From an uncultured Allomuricauda sp. (lineage in GTDB: Bacteria; Bacteroidota; Bacteroidia; Flavobacteriales; Flavobacteriaceae): DNA of 64,000 bases. The position numbers were made by a program, and so were the translations under genes. Positions within the stretch are counted from its first letter, which is position 1, and each line of letters starts with the position of its first letter. Positions 17,308-26,672 of this stretch are shown in pieces. The stretch is from the NCBI RefSeq assembly GCF_947499585.1, contig NZ_CANMOO010000003.1, positions 277,827 through 341,826 of the forward strand, written 5' to 3'. The notes beneath the pieces are model-generated. The model was given only the letters and a program-made list of their open reading frames with translations, was not told where the DNA came from and did no database searches.

Positions 17308-19572
17308 CTATTTGGTAATAGGAGCGGTCATACAATGCTCTGGAATTCCAAATCCATCCACCAATACTTCAATATGCGGGCGTAACTCTGTGGATAAGCG
17401 CTCCACTCGCTGTCTAATAGCTTTAGACTTTGTACCACTAAAATACCCTTGCTCCAAATACCAGCCAGTATCGTTATAAAGTTGGTGCAGTGCATAAAGT
17501 GTCCCCAACTTTTCTAATAATACCTTATGCTTTTCGTCAGTAACGGAAGTACAAAATTCATTGAACACATGATAAGCCAATTCTATACTATAGGATTTTC
17601 CCAAGGCTAACAAGTGGGTCTGTACTTTTAAAAAGGCCTGATATGAAAGGATTCCTTTTTTTATATAACTCCTAATTCGCATTGCCAAGGTATAGGTGAG
17701 CCGTCGGGTTCTATAATTAAAGGCATGCTTATGAAATTTTGGGTTGTACAAATGTTCCTTATCCACTTTATTGGAGTAGATAGGGTTAATGGTACTTAGT
17801 TTATCTGCAAGTTGACTTCGTAACAACTTTAAAACCGAAGTAAACCCAGCACTATTGAACTCAGCTTTAAAATCAGATAAAACCCCTTTGGCCGCCAATT
17901 GTAGTAAAACATTGTTGTCCCCTTCAAAAGTGGTAAATATGTCCACATCCCCTTTTAGGTCGGCAATTCTATTTTCTAATAAATACCCTTTTCCGCCACA
18001 AGCCTCCCTACATTCTTGAATAGTATCGTTCGCAAACCATGTGATGATGGATTTAAGTCCGGCCACTTGAGTTTCAACTTTTCTTTTGTCCGGTTGTGAA
18101 TCATCGCTATACCGTTTCATCATTTCCTCCAAAGTAACATGATAGACATAGGCGCTCGCTATTGCAGGGGTAAGTCGTAATTGATGGGTGGGGTAATCCA
18201 TGATAAGATCTTCCTGAATCTTAACACTATCATTAAATTGCCTTCTGTTCAATGCATGCTTTACTGCTATGGTCAATGCCATTTTTGCACCACCAACAGC
18301 TCCTTTTGCAACACAGATACGACCACCAACCAAGGTTCCCAACATGGTGAAAAATCGTTTATTCGGATTTTTAATAGCAGAAAAATAAGTGCCATCCCTC
18401 CTAATTTCCCCATATTTATTCAATAAGTTTTCACGAGGAACTTTGACTTGATTAAACCAAATCTTTCCATTATCCACACCATTTAGACCAAGCTTATATC
18501 CATTGTCTTCAATAGTGATACCGTCCAACACATCATTTTTATTATCCCGTACAGGAACCAAAATAGCGTGTACCCCTTCATTTTTACCATCCACAATCAA
18601 CTGTGCAAAAACGGACGCCATAGTTGAATGCAATGCATTGCCTATGTATTCTTTATTATCGTTTTGCCCTGGAGTATGAATAATGATGGAGTCAGTTTCC
18701 TTGTCATAAGTAGCTGTTGTTTTTATGCCTCTTACATTAGAACCATGCCCAGTTTCAGTCATGGCAAAACAACCCAATAATTTCGCTTTTCCGGTATCTG
18801 CCAAATATTGGTCGTGATGTTTTTTGGTGCCCAATTTCTGAATGCTACCGCCAAAAAGCCCAAATTGAACCCCAAATTTCACTGCAAGGCTCCCATCAAT
18901 AAACATAAGATGTTCAAAAATTGCTCCGTATGCTGGCATATTACCGGTTCCTCCATATTCGAGGTCATATGCCATAGCGCCATATCCGTTAGTACCCAAG
19001 AGCTGAACTTGTTCCAATACTTTCCCCCTAAAATCTTCCTTATTTCTTCTAACATCCCAATGAAAAATAGGTTGATTCAGAAAGTTTCTAAAGTCATCAA
19101 CGGCTTTATCGTGTGGGCCTTTTAAAATACTATCGAGTACTTTGGCGTTGTAAAAATCAGATGTTTTATGATGTATGACTTCAACATCAAATAAATGATT
19201 GTAGTGGTTGGGTTGTATCCCTAAATTTATTTCAATATGTTTTAAATGGTCATTGAAATCGCAACTGTCGCAGTACAAATTCCCTAAACGTTGGCTTAAT
19301 GATGCAAGAGGATAGGTATCACTTTCAATAAGTTTAACATTGGAATTTGTAATAGTATGTTTCCAATGTTTTAGTTCTTCATCTGCTGGCGGATTTTCCC
19401 TATCCAACCAAAGTGAAAGTTGTTCTTTTTCATCCGGTTCAAGTACAGAATCTTGCTCAATGGTTTTTTTGACCACGGATATTTCGGAGGCCGAAAGTAG
19501 ATCATCTGACCAGATGACATAAAAAAATGGAATGTACTGTAAAATGCCTATTGAGTAATCAGATTTTACCAT
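17308..19572 (-). CDS. Acyl-CoA oxidase/dehydrogenase-like flavoprotein
   Basis: Predicted FAD enzyme of 754 aa that oxidises acyl-CoA to trans-2-enoyl-CoA in fatty acid breakdown. It is much longer than a 380-aa acyl-CoA dehydrogenase and follows the plan of peroxisomal acyl-CoA oxidases. It has an N-terminal helical extension, an FAD/substrate segment CFAMTETGHGSNVRG (near residue 272), CGGKGYLLENRIADLKGD, then TFEGDNN (near 547) whose glutamate matches the catalytic base of ACOX. A C-terminal acyl-CoA oxidase domain follows. Whether electrons go to O2 or to ETF cannot be read from sequence. It is a single gene on the minus strand, with no beta-oxidation partners adjacent. Confidence 0.88.
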   Translation of the reverse strand: MVKSDYSIGILQYIPFFYVIWSDDLLSASEISVVKKTIEQDSVLEPDEKEQLSLWLDRENPPADEELKHWKHTITNSNVKLIESDTYPLASLSQRLGNLYCDSCDFNDHLKHIEINLGIQPNHYNHLFDVEVIHHKTSDFYNAKVLDSILKGPHDKAVDDFRNFLNQPIFHWDVRRNKEDFRGKVLEQVQLLGTNGYGAMAYDLEYGGTGNMPAYGAIFEHLMFIDGSLAVKFGVQFGLFGGSIQKLGTKKHHDQYLADTGKAKLLGCFAMTETGHGSNVRGIKTTATYDKETDSIIIHTPGQNDNKEYIGNALHSTMASVFAQLIVDGKNEGVHAILVPVRDNKNDVLDGITIEDNGYKLGLNGVDNGKIWFNQVKVPRENLLNKYGEIRRDGTYFSAIKNPNKRFFTMLGTLVGGRICVAKGAVGGAKMALTIAVKHALNRRQFNDSVKIQEDLIMDYPTHQLRLTPAIASAYVYHVTLEEMMKRYSDDSQPDKRKVETQVAGLKSIITWFANDTIQECREACGGKGYLLENRIADLKGDVDIFTTFEGDNNVLLQLAAKGVLSDFKAEFNSAGFTSVLKLLRSQLADKLSTINPIYSNKVDKEHLYNPKFHKHAFNYRTRRLTYTLAMRIRSYIKKGILSYQAFLKVQTHLLALGKSYSIELAYHVFNEFCTSVTDEKHKVLLEKLGTLYALHQLYNDTGWYLEQGYFSGTKSKAIRQRVERLSTELRPHIEVLVDGFGIPEHCMTAPITK

Positions 19573-19691
19573 AAAAAGCTAAGTTGAAGAAATTGTATTT
19601 TTTTTCTTTGACGTATCTAATTTAAGATTTAGATTTTTAAGATGGTGCAGGAATCTTTAGACTCATAGATTTTAGAAGAATTGGTTTCTGG

Positions 19692-19716
19692 TACATTTGG
19701 TTTTCAACTATATTTG
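19692..19716 (+). promoter_or_regulatory. Two overlapping candidate -7 elements before ruvB
   Basis: TACATTTG (19692-19699) and TATATTTG (19709-19716) both match TAnnTTTG upstream of ATG 19724. Neither has a TTG at the ideal 17-23 bp distance (TTG 19681-19683 is 25 bp before the second). I cannot tell which, if either, is used. Confidence 0.3.
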
Positions 19717-19723
19717 TTAGGAT

Positions 19724-20746
19724 ATGAATGAAAATCTAGACCCTACACCTGAGAATTTCTCTCAAGAAGAGCTTGATATTGAAAGGGCTTTAAGACCAAT
19801 TACCTTCGATGATTTTACTGGTCAGGAGCAGGTGTTGGAGAATTTGAAGATTTTTGTACAAGCTGCTAACCTTCGTGGTGAAGCTCTAGACCATACCTTA
19901 TTTCATGGTCCACCGGGATTGGGAAAAACTACACTTGCCCATATTTTGGCAAATGAACTTGGAGTAGGAATTAAGATTACCTCTGGTCCGGTTCTGGATA
20001 AGCCGGGAGATTTGGCCGGCTTGTTGACCAATCTAGATGAGAGAGATGTATTGTTTATAGATGAAATTCATCGCCTAAGCCCTATAGTAGAAGAGTATTT
20101 GTATTCTGCGATGGAGGATTATAAGATAGATATCATGATTGAAACAGGGCCGAACGCCAGAACAGTTCAAATCAATCTAAGTCCATTTACTTTAATAGGC
20201 GCAACCACGCGTTCAGGGTTGTTGACGGCACCTATGCGAGCGCGATTTGGTATCCAGAGCCGATTGCAATATTATAATACGGAATTATTGTCGACCATTG
20301 TAGAACGAAGTGCTGAGATACTTAAAGTGCCCATCACGAATGATGCGGCCATAGAGATTGCCGGTAGAAGCAGAGGAACACCAAGAATTTGTAATGCCTT
20401 ATTACGAAGGGTGCGTGATTTTGCCCAAATAAAAGGCAACGGAAATATAGATATGGACATTTCCAAATTCAGTTTAAAAGCCTTGCATGTGGATGCACAT
20501 GGTTTGGACGAGATGGATAATAAAATCTTGACTACCATTATAGATAAGTTCAAAGGAGGCCCTGTAGGCATTACAACATTGGCTACCGCAGTTTCAGAAA
20601 GTGCAGAAACCATTGAAGAGGTCTATGAACCTTTTTTGATTCAACAAGGATTTATTATGCGCACGCCAAGAGGCCGGGAGGTGACAGAACTCGCCTATAA
20701 GCATTTGGGCAGAATCAAAGGGGCAACGCAAGGAGGGTTGTTTTAA
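19724..20746 (+). CDS. ruvB: Holliday junction branch migration helicase RuvB
   Basis: AAA+ motor that, with RuvA, drives branch migration of Holliday junctions during recombination. The length of 340 aa is standard. It has Walker [10 protein letters not shown] (near 62), Walker [10 protein letters not shown], sensor 1 GATTRSG, sensor 2 [20 protein letters not shown] and a C-terminal winged helix ending in [14 protein letters not shown]. ruvA is not adjacent; it lies about 5.3 kb downstream ahead of sprA. queG begins one base after the stop, implying coupled translation. Confidence 0.97.
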   Translation: MNENLDPTPENFSQEELDIERALRPITFDDFTGQEQVLENLKIFVQAANLRGEALDHTLFHGPPGLGKTTLAHILANELGVGIKITSGPVLDKPGDLAGLLTNLDERDVLFIDEIHRLSPIVEEYLYSAMEDYKIDIMIETGPNARTVQINLSPFTLIGATTRSGLLTAPMRARFGIQSRLQYYNTELLSTIVERSAEILKVPITNDAAIEIAGRSRGTPRICNALLRRVRDFAQIKGNGNIDMDISKFSLKALHVDAHGLDEMDNKILTTIIDKFKGGPVGITTLATAVSESAETIEEVYEPFLIQQGFIMRTPRGREVTELAYKHLGRIKGATQGGLF

Positions 20747-20747
20747 T

Positions 20748-21671
20748 TTGAATCTAAAAACTAACCATACAGAACTTATCAAAACCGAAGCCAAGCGCCT
20801 CGGTTTTTTGTCTTGCGGTGTTTCCAAAGCTGAATTTCTGGAAGAAGAGGCTCCGCGATTGGAAAAATGGCTTAACCAAAATATGCACGGTGAGATGCAG
20901 TATATGGAAAACCATTTTGATAAGCGATTAGACCCTACCAAGTTAGTCGAAGGGTCAAAATCGGTAATTTCTCTATTACTCAATTATTTTCCAGAGCAGG
21001 ATCAAATAAAAAACACCTATAAGGTGTCCAAGTATGCCTATGGTACGGATTATCACTTTGTGATAAAAGACAAACTCAAATCCCTATTGCATTTTATTCA
21101 AGATGAAATTGGGGAGGTACATGGTAGAGCGTTTGTAGATTCCGCTCCTGTTTTGGATAAGGCATGGGCAGCCAAAGGTGGTTTGGGTTGGATGGGAAAG
21201 CACAGCAATTTACTTACACAACAAGTAGGCTCTTTTTATTTTATTGCTGAATTGATTGTTGATTTGGAATTAGATTATGATACTCCGGTTACTGATCATT
21301 GTGGTACATGTACCGCCTGCATTGATGCCTGCCCTACAGAAGCAATTGTGGAGCCTTATGTAGTGGATGGGAGTAAATGCATTTCTTATTTTACTATTGA
21401 ATTAAAGAATGAAATCCCTAACGAATTTCAAGGAAAGTTTGATGATTGGATGTTTGGTTGTGATGTCTGTCAAGATGTTTGTCCGTGGAACCGTTTTTCA
21501 AAACAACATAACGAGCCTTTGTTTAATCCCAATCCAGAATTACTTTCAATGAGCAAAAAAGATTGGGAGGAAATAACGGAAGATGTTTTTAAAAGAATCT
21601 TCAAAAAATCCGCAGTAAAGCGAACCAAATTCTCTGGTTTACAGCGAAATATCAAGTTTTTAAAATCCTGA
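20748..21671 (+). CDS. queG: Epoxyqueuosine reductase QueG
   Basis: Cobalamin and iron-sulfur enzyme reducing epoxyqueuosine to queuosine in tRNA anticodons. 307 aa. The visible start is TTG at 20748, one base after the ruvB TAA. No ATG start preserves the N-terminal segment ([20 protein letters not shown]) that QueG needs. Two [4Fe-4S] clusters are predicted from [16 protein letters not shown] and [41 protein letters not shown] carries the conserved catalytic region. The length fits the short form without the C-terminal HEAT extension. Confidence 0.95.
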   Translation: MNLKTNHTELIKTEAKRLGFLSCGVSKAEFLEEEAPRLEKWLNQNMHGEMQYMENHFDKRLDPTKLVEGSKSVISLLLNYFPEQDQIKNTYKVSKYAYGTDYHFVIKDKLKSLLHFIQDEIGEVHGRAFVDSAPVLDKAWAAKGGLGWMGKHSNLLTQQVGSFYFIAELIVDLELDYDTPVTDHCGTCTACIDACPTEAIVEPYVVDGSKCISYFTIELKNEIPNEFQGKFDDWMFGCDVCQDVCPWNRFSKQHNEPLFNPNPELLSMSKKDWEEITEDVFKRIFKKSAVKRTKFSGLQRNIKFLKS

Positions 21672-21692
21672 AAACCAACTATAACGATTTCG

Positions 21693-21728
21693 TTAAGCCC
21701 TTACAGGCATTTGGTGTTAAGTTTTTTT
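21693..21728 (+). terminator. Possible weak terminator after queG
   Basis: TTAAGCCC pairs imperfectly with GGTGTTAA (6 of 8 pairs) and is followed by a run of eight T. It lies 22 bp after the queG stop. The stem is weak, so this is tentative. The rest of the 219-bp gap up to the symporter gene is AT-rich and shows no clear promoter. Confidence 0.35.
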
Positions 21729-21890
21729 TAAGGAAAAATTAAAAATACTATATTGGTAGTTATGCAGACTGTGATTTTCTCAAAAGCTAGCCACTAAATT
21801 TGCTATAATCAAAACTTTTGGGCTATTAAATTTAGAATCAAGGGCATAAACTAACTAAACTTAAATTAATTAACTAAATCAAGAAAAACC

Positions 21891-23609
21891 ATGAGTGGAT
21901 TACAGACTTTGGATATTGTTGTGATTCTGGTATATCTGGTAGGAATCATTATCTACGGAATATCAAAATCAAAAAGAAGTAGTTCGGAAGATTATTTCTT
22001 AGGAGGTAGAACAATGACATGGCCCATAGTGGGGATTGCACTTTTTTCAGCAAATATTTCAAGTTCCACTTTAGTAGGGTTGGCTTCTGATGGTTTTCAG
22101 ACCAATGTCAACGTTTATAACTACGAGTGGTATGCTGTTGTCATCCTGATTTTCTTTGCTATATTTTTCTTGCCATTTTATTTGAAATCTGGCGTTTACA
22201 CCATGCCCGAATTTATGCAAAGACGTTATGATAAAAGGTCTAGATATTACTTTTCCCTAATAACCATTGTAGGAAATGTATTGGTGGACACTGCAGCTGG
22301 CCTTTATGTAGGTAGCATCGTATTAAAACTACTATTTCCAGATGTGGATTCTACATATATCATCATTGGTCTTGCTGTTGCAGCTGCTGCATATACTATT
22401 CCTGGAGGATTAAATTCAGTTATTCAAACAGAAGTAATTCAAGCGGTGTTGTTGATTATAGGATCCTGTTTGCTAACCTATTTTGCTTTTGAAGAACTTG
22501 GTGGCGGATGGAGCGGAATGATGTCTAAGTTGGATGCTGCATTAGCTTCGGGAGATGTCAATTTCGGAGATCGCGCTGCGGAAGGGAAATTCATACCCTC
22601 AAATTCTGGAGAAGTATTTAGTCTGGTCCGGCCCAACAACGATGAATTTATGCCATGGTGGGGTCTGCTTACAGGAGTTCCGCTATTAGGCTTTTACTTT
22701 TGGGCCAATAACCAGTTTATGGTGCAACGTGTGCTTGGAGCTAAAGATTTAAACCACGGACGATGGGGTGCGTTATTTGCTGGATTGTTAAAACTTCCTG
22801 TTATCTTCATTATGGTAGTGCCTGGGGTATTGGCACTTTTACTGTTTAGCTCTTTGGATATATCAAACCTAAACTATCCATTACCAGATGGGAGTATGTG
22901 TGAGAACCTAATCGATTGCCCCAATCTAACCTATCCGGTATTATTGTTCCAGCTTTTGCCTACGGGTATTTTAGGTTTGGTGGTAGCCGGTTTATTGGCT
23001 GCAATGATGTCTTCGGTTTCAGCAACATTTAATTCGGCCTCAACATTGATTACAATGGATTTTATAAAACAATTACGCCCAGAAATGACCAGTAAGCAAT
23101 TGGTTAGAGCAGGACAAATTGCCACATTAGTATTGGTTGTGTTAGCTTCAGCATGGGTGCCATTTATTGAAAAGGTGAGCGACTCGCTTTGGGGTTATCT
23201 TCAATTAGTGATAGCCTTTACAAGTCCACCAGTTGTATCAGCATTTATTCTTGGTCTGTTTTGGAAAAGAGCAAATGGAACAGGAGCTTTTGTTAGTTTG
23301 TTGGTAGGTGGCGCAGTTGCAGTCTTTATGATACTATCTGCAAGCTATGATATTTCACCTTATATAAATGAATTCCATTTTCTTGCAAAAGCCAACCTAT
23401 TATTTGTTATTAGCATAATAACACATGTAGTGGTTAGTTTGGCAACGGAACTACCAGATGCTCAGAAAGTGGCAGATTACACCTATAGAAAAGAGTTGTT
23501 TACTGAGGAGACAGAAGAACTTAAGGCTTTGCCATGGTATCAAAATTACAGATATTTGGCTATTATTTTGTTGGTGGTTACCACAATTATAGTGGGTTAT
23601 TTTTGGTAA
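21891..23609 (+). CDS. Sodium:solute symporter (SSS/SGLT family)
   Basis: Inner-membrane secondary transporter of 572 aa with about 13-14 hydrophobic helices, probably Na+-driven import of a sugar or similar small solute. Family marks are the N-terminal helix followed by SSEDYFLGGRTMTWPIVGIALFSANISSSTLVGLAS, the AAYTIPGGLNSVIQTEVIQ segment, and AAMMSSVSATFNSASTLITMDF in the sodium-site helix. The extra C-terminal helix and SGLT-type spacing suggest sugars or polyols, but substrate cannot be fixed from sequence, and no catabolic genes are next to it. It stands alone between queG and maeB and ends in a terminator. Confidence 0.88.
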   Translation: MSGLQTLDIVVILVYLVGIIIYGISKSKRSSSEDYFLGGRTMTWPIVGIALFSANISSSTLVGLASDGFQTNVNVYNYEWYAVVILIFFAIFFLPFYLKSGVYTMPEFMQRRYDKRSRYYFSLITIVGNVLVDTAAGLYVGSIVLKLLFPDVDSTYIIIGLAVAAAAYTIPGGLNSVIQTEVIQAVLLIIGSCLLTYFAFEELGGGWSGMMSKLDAALASGDVNFGDRAAEGKFIPSNSGEVFSLVRPNNDEFMPWWGLLTGVPLLGFYFWANNQFMVQRVLGAKDLNHGRWGALFAGLLKLPVIFIMVVPGVLALLLFSSLDISNLNYPLPDGSMCENLIDCPNLTYPVLLFQLLPTGILGLVVAGLLAAMMSSVSATFNSASTLITMDFIKQLRPEMTSKQLVRAGQIATLVLVVLASAWVPFIEKVSDSLWGYLQLVIAFTSPPVVSAFILGLFWKRANGTGAFVSLLVGGAVAVFMILSASYDISPYINEFHFLAKANLLFVISIITHVVVSLATELPDAQKVADYTYRKELFTEETEELKALPWYQNYRYLAIILLVVTTIIVGYFW

Positions 23610-23630
23610 TTTAGAATGATAAAATATTCA

Positions 23631-23661
23631 AAAAGGCGCCACATCTAGTCGGCGTCTTTTT
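23631..23661 (+). terminator. Intrinsic terminator after the SSS symporter gene
   Basis: AAAAGGCGCC / GGCGTCTTTT stem (one G-T wobble) with a 10-nt loop, followed by T-rich sequence. 21 bp after the stop. Confidence 0.8.
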
Positions 23662-23678
23662 ATTTGAAGGCATTGGGC

Positions 23679-23708
23679 TTGTATCCCAAAGAATAACTTA
23701 TAAATTTA
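23679..23708 (+). promoter_or_regulatory. Candidate promoter of maeB
   Basis: TTG (23679-23681), 19-bp spacer, TAAATTTA (23701-23708), one base off TAnnTTTG. It lies just after a terminator and 18 bp before the ATG, so a promoter is expected here. Confidence 0.42.
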
Positions 23709-23726
23709 CATCTTCAATTGTAATCA

Positions 23727-26021
23727 ATGAGTAAAGAAAAATTACGCAGAGAAGCATTATTGTACCATGCCAAACCCCAACCAGGCAAGATAAAAATTGT
23801 ACCAACAAAACCATATGCTACCCAAAGAGACTTGGCACTTGCCTATTCACCAGGCGTTGCGATACCTTGTTTAGAGATTGAAAAAAATAAAGATGACGTC
23901 TATAAATACACGGCCAAAGGAAATATTGTTGCTGTTATTTCAAACGGTACTGCGGTTTTAGGACTTGGAAATATAGGCCCCGAAGCTTCAAAACCTGTAA
24001 TGGAAGGGAAAAGTCTTTTATTCAAGATTTTTGCGGATATCGATGGAATGGATATTGAACTGGATACCACAGATGTAGATAAGTTTGTGGAGACCGTAAA
24101 AATTATATCCCCTACGTTTGGAGGAATCAATCTTGAAGACATTAAAGCACCCGAAGCATTTGAGATTGAACGAAGGCTTAAAGAAGAACTGGATATTCCA
24201 GTAATGCATGATGATCAGCATGGAACGGCAATTATCTCTGCTGCTGCTTTGTTAAATGCTTTGGAGATTACTGGTAAAAAAATAGAAGAAGTTAAAATTG
24301 TGGTTAGTGGGGCTGGGGCTGCTGCAGTTTCTTGTACACGTTTGTACAAGGCATTTGGTGCTAGTAGCGAAAATATTGTAATGCTGGATAGCAAAGGGGT
24401 TATCCGAAGCGACCGAGAAAGCCTTTCTAAAGAAAAACTAGAGTTTGCTTCTGACAGAAAGATAGATACTCTGGACGAGGCCCTGAAAGATGCCGATGTT
24501 TTTATCGGCTTATCCATTGCAAATATTTTGACTCCGAAAATGCTCAAATCTATGGCCAAAGACCCTATTGTTTTTGCCATGGCAAATCCTGATCCTGAAA
24601 TAGAATATAACATTGCCTGTGAGACAAGGGATGACATTATCATGGCAACTGGCCGCTCTGATCATCCTAATCAGGTAAACAATGTCTTAGGATTTCCATT
24701 CATTTTTAGGGGCGCGTTAGATGTTCGAGCAACAAAAATTAATGAAGAAATGAAGATGGCTGCTGTTAGGGCTTTAGCGGATCTTACAAGAGAACCTGTG
24801 CCAGAACAAGTGAATATCGCTTATGACACTACAAGATTGGCTTTTGGTAAAGATTATATAATTCCAAAACCTTTTGACCCAAGATTAATTACAAAAATTC
24901 CTCCTGCGGTTGCTAAAGCAGCAATGGAAAGTGGAGTGGCTAAAGTGCCTATACTTGACTGGAAGAAGTACGAGGAAGAACTCTACCAAAGATCTGGTAA
25001 CGATAATAAGGCAGTACGCTTAATGCACAATCGAGCTCGATTGAATCCAAAACGAATTGTTTTTGCAGAGGCCGAATTGTTAGATGTGATGAAGGCTGCG
25101 CAGATTGTGCATGATGAAGGTATTGCCATCCCAATTTTGTTGGGAAGCAAAGAGACTATAGAAAGCCTTAAAAAGGAGCTGGAATTTGATGCTGAAGTTC
25201 CAATCATAGATCCGCGTTCAGATGAGTCCAAGGATATGCGAACTAGGTATGCTCTTAAATTATGGGAATCTAGAAAACGAAAAGGAGAAACCAAATATAG
25301 TGCCAACGTTAATATGGGTAAGCGCAATTACTTTGGTGCTATGATGCTTCAGGAAGGCGATGCTGATGGAATGATTTCTGGATATTCCAGATCATATCCG
25401 AAGGTATTGAAACCTGTTTTTGAAGTATTGGGTCGGTCTAAGGGAGTAAAAAATGCTTCGACCGTTAACATTATGATTACAGAAAGAGGACCGTTATTTT
25501 TAGCGGATACTTCAATAAATGTGGACCCAAGTGCTGAAGATTTGGCAGAAATAGCCCAGATGACCGCAAATGTCGCCAACACCTTTGGTTTTAATCCTGT
25601 TATGGCAATGCTGTCCTATGCCAATTACGGTTCGTCAAGCCATCCAAATGCACAAAAAGTAAGGGAAGCTGTTAAAATTTTACATGAACGTAATCCTGAG
25701 TTGGTGGTTGATGGTGAAATCCAGACCGATTTTGCATTGAGTCAGGAATTATGTCATAACAATTTTCCGTTTTCAAAGCTTGCGGGAAAAAAGGTAAACA
25801 CTTTGATATTCCCTAATTTAGATTCGGCCAATATCACTTACAAACTCTTGAAAGGATTAAACAATGCAGAGTCCATAGGTCCAATCATGGTCGGTCTTCG
25901 TAGGCCAGCACATATTTTGCAACTTGGTGCCAGTGTTGATGAAATGGTGAACATGGCAGCCGTAGCTGTGATTGATGCCCAAGAAAGGGAAAAACGGAAA
26001 AAGGCAAAAATGGGAGAATAA
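23727..26021 (+). CDS. maeB: NADP-dependent malic enzyme with C-terminal phosphotransacetylase-like domain
   Basis: Converts malate to pyruvate and CO2 with reduction of NAD(P). The 764-aa protein is the MaeB-type fusion. Residues 1-430 are malic enzyme (AYSPGVAIPCLEIEKN near 36, a nucleotide-binding VVSGAGAAAVSCTRL near 195, and ATGRSDHPNQVNN). Residues 431-764 resemble phosphate acetyltransferase (RIVFAEAELLDVMKAAQ, GMISGYSRSYPKVLKP, NVDPSAEDLAEIAQ). In studied MaeB proteins the PTA-like part has lost catalysis and serves acetyl-CoA regulation. It is separated from ruvA by 43 bp, with no terminator, so the two may be co-transcribed. Confidence 0.95.
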   Translation: MSKEKLRREALLYHAKPQPGKIKIVPTKPYATQRDLALAYSPGVAIPCLEIEKNKDDVYKYTAKGNIVAVISNGTAVLGLGNIGPEASKPVMEGKSLLFKIFADIDGMDIELDTTDVDKFVETVKIISPTFGGINLEDIKAPEAFEIERRLKEELDIPVMHDDQHGTAIISAAALLNALEITGKKIEEVKIVVSGAGAAAVSCTRLYKAFGASSENIVMLDSKGVIRSDRESLSKEKLEFASDRKIDTLDEALKDADVFIGLSIANILTPKMLKSMAKDPIVFAMANPDPEIEYNIACETRDDIIMATGRSDHPNQVNNVLGFPFIFRGALDVRATKINEEMKMAAVRALADLTREPVPEQVNIAYDTTRLAFGKDYIIPKPFDPRLITKIPPAVAKAAMESGVAKVPILDWKKYEEELYQRSGNDNKAVRLMHNRARLNPKRIVFAEAELLDVMKAAQIVHDEGIAIPILLGSKETIESLKKELEFDAEVPIIDPRSDESKDMRTRYALKLWESRKRKGETKYSANVNMGKRNYFGAMMLQEGDADGMISGYSRSYPKVLKPVFEVLGRSKGVKNASTVNIMITERGPLFLADTSINVDPSAEDLAEIAQMTANVANTFGFNPVMAMLSYANYGSSSHPNAQKVREAVKILHERNPELVVDGEIQTDFALSQELCHNNFPFSKLAGKKVNTLIFPNLDSANITYKLLKGLNNAESIGPIMVGLRRPAHILQLGASVDEMVNMAAVAVIDAQEREKRKKAKMGE

Positions 26022-26064
26022 TTTGCTGTGATTAATATTTTACCCAAAACCTAACTACTATATT

Positions 26065-26646
26065 ATGATTACCCACTTAAATGGAAAATTAGTCGAAAAA
26101 AATCCAACCTACGTCGTGATTGAATGCAGTGGTGTAGGATACTTTTTAAATATTTCATTGCATACTTTTTCGCAATTGAAGGATGAAGAAAACATTCGTC
26201 TTTTTACCCATTTACAGGTCAAAGAAGATTCACACACCCTATTTGGTTTTGTAGAAAAATCTGAGCGAGAAATTTTTAGGTTATTGATTTCCGTTTCGGG
26301 CATTGGATCAAGCATAGCTAGGACCATGTTATCTTCATTGTCACCCATACATGTAAGGGATGCTATTGCTAACGGAGATGTCCATTCCATACAGGCAATC
26401 AAGGGTATAGGAGCCAAGACTGCACAACGTGTAATCCTCGACTTAAAAGATAAGATTTTAAAAGTCTACGATATGGGCGAAGTTTCCCTACAATCAAACA
26501 ATACAAGCAAAGAAGAAGCGTTATCTGCTTTAGAGGTTCTTGGTTTTGTCCGAAGACAATCAGAAAAGGTTGTGGACAAGGTATTATCCCAAGATCCTAC
26601 ACTAAGCGTTGAGGACATTATAAAATTAGCGCTGAAAAATTTGTAA
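26065..26646 (+). CDS. ruvA: Holliday junction DNA-binding protein RuvA
   Basis: Binds four-way junctions and loads RuvB. The length of 193 aa is typical. It has an N-terminal OB fold (MITHLNGKLVEKNPTYVVIECSG), two helix-hairpin-helix motifs (ISVSGIGSSIARTML and IKGIGAKTAQRVILDLKDKI) and a C-terminal RuvB-binding three-helix domain (EEALSALEVLGFVRRQSEKVV). The sprA reading frame opens within 30 bp of its stop and there is no terminator, so ruvA and sprA probably share a transcript. ruvB is 5.3 kb upstream. Confidence 0.96.
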   Translation: MITHLNGKLVEKNPTYVVIECSGVGYFLNISLHTFSQLKDEENIRLFTHLQVKEDSHTLFGFVEKSEREIFRLLISVSGIGSSIARTMLSSLSPIHVRDAIANGDVHSIQAIKGIGAKTAQRVILDLKDKILKVYDMGEVSLQSNNTSKEEALSALEVLGFVRRQSEKVVDKVLSQDPTLSVEDIIKLALKNL

Positions 26647-26672
26647 CTAGTTTGAAAAGAGGGGCAAAACCA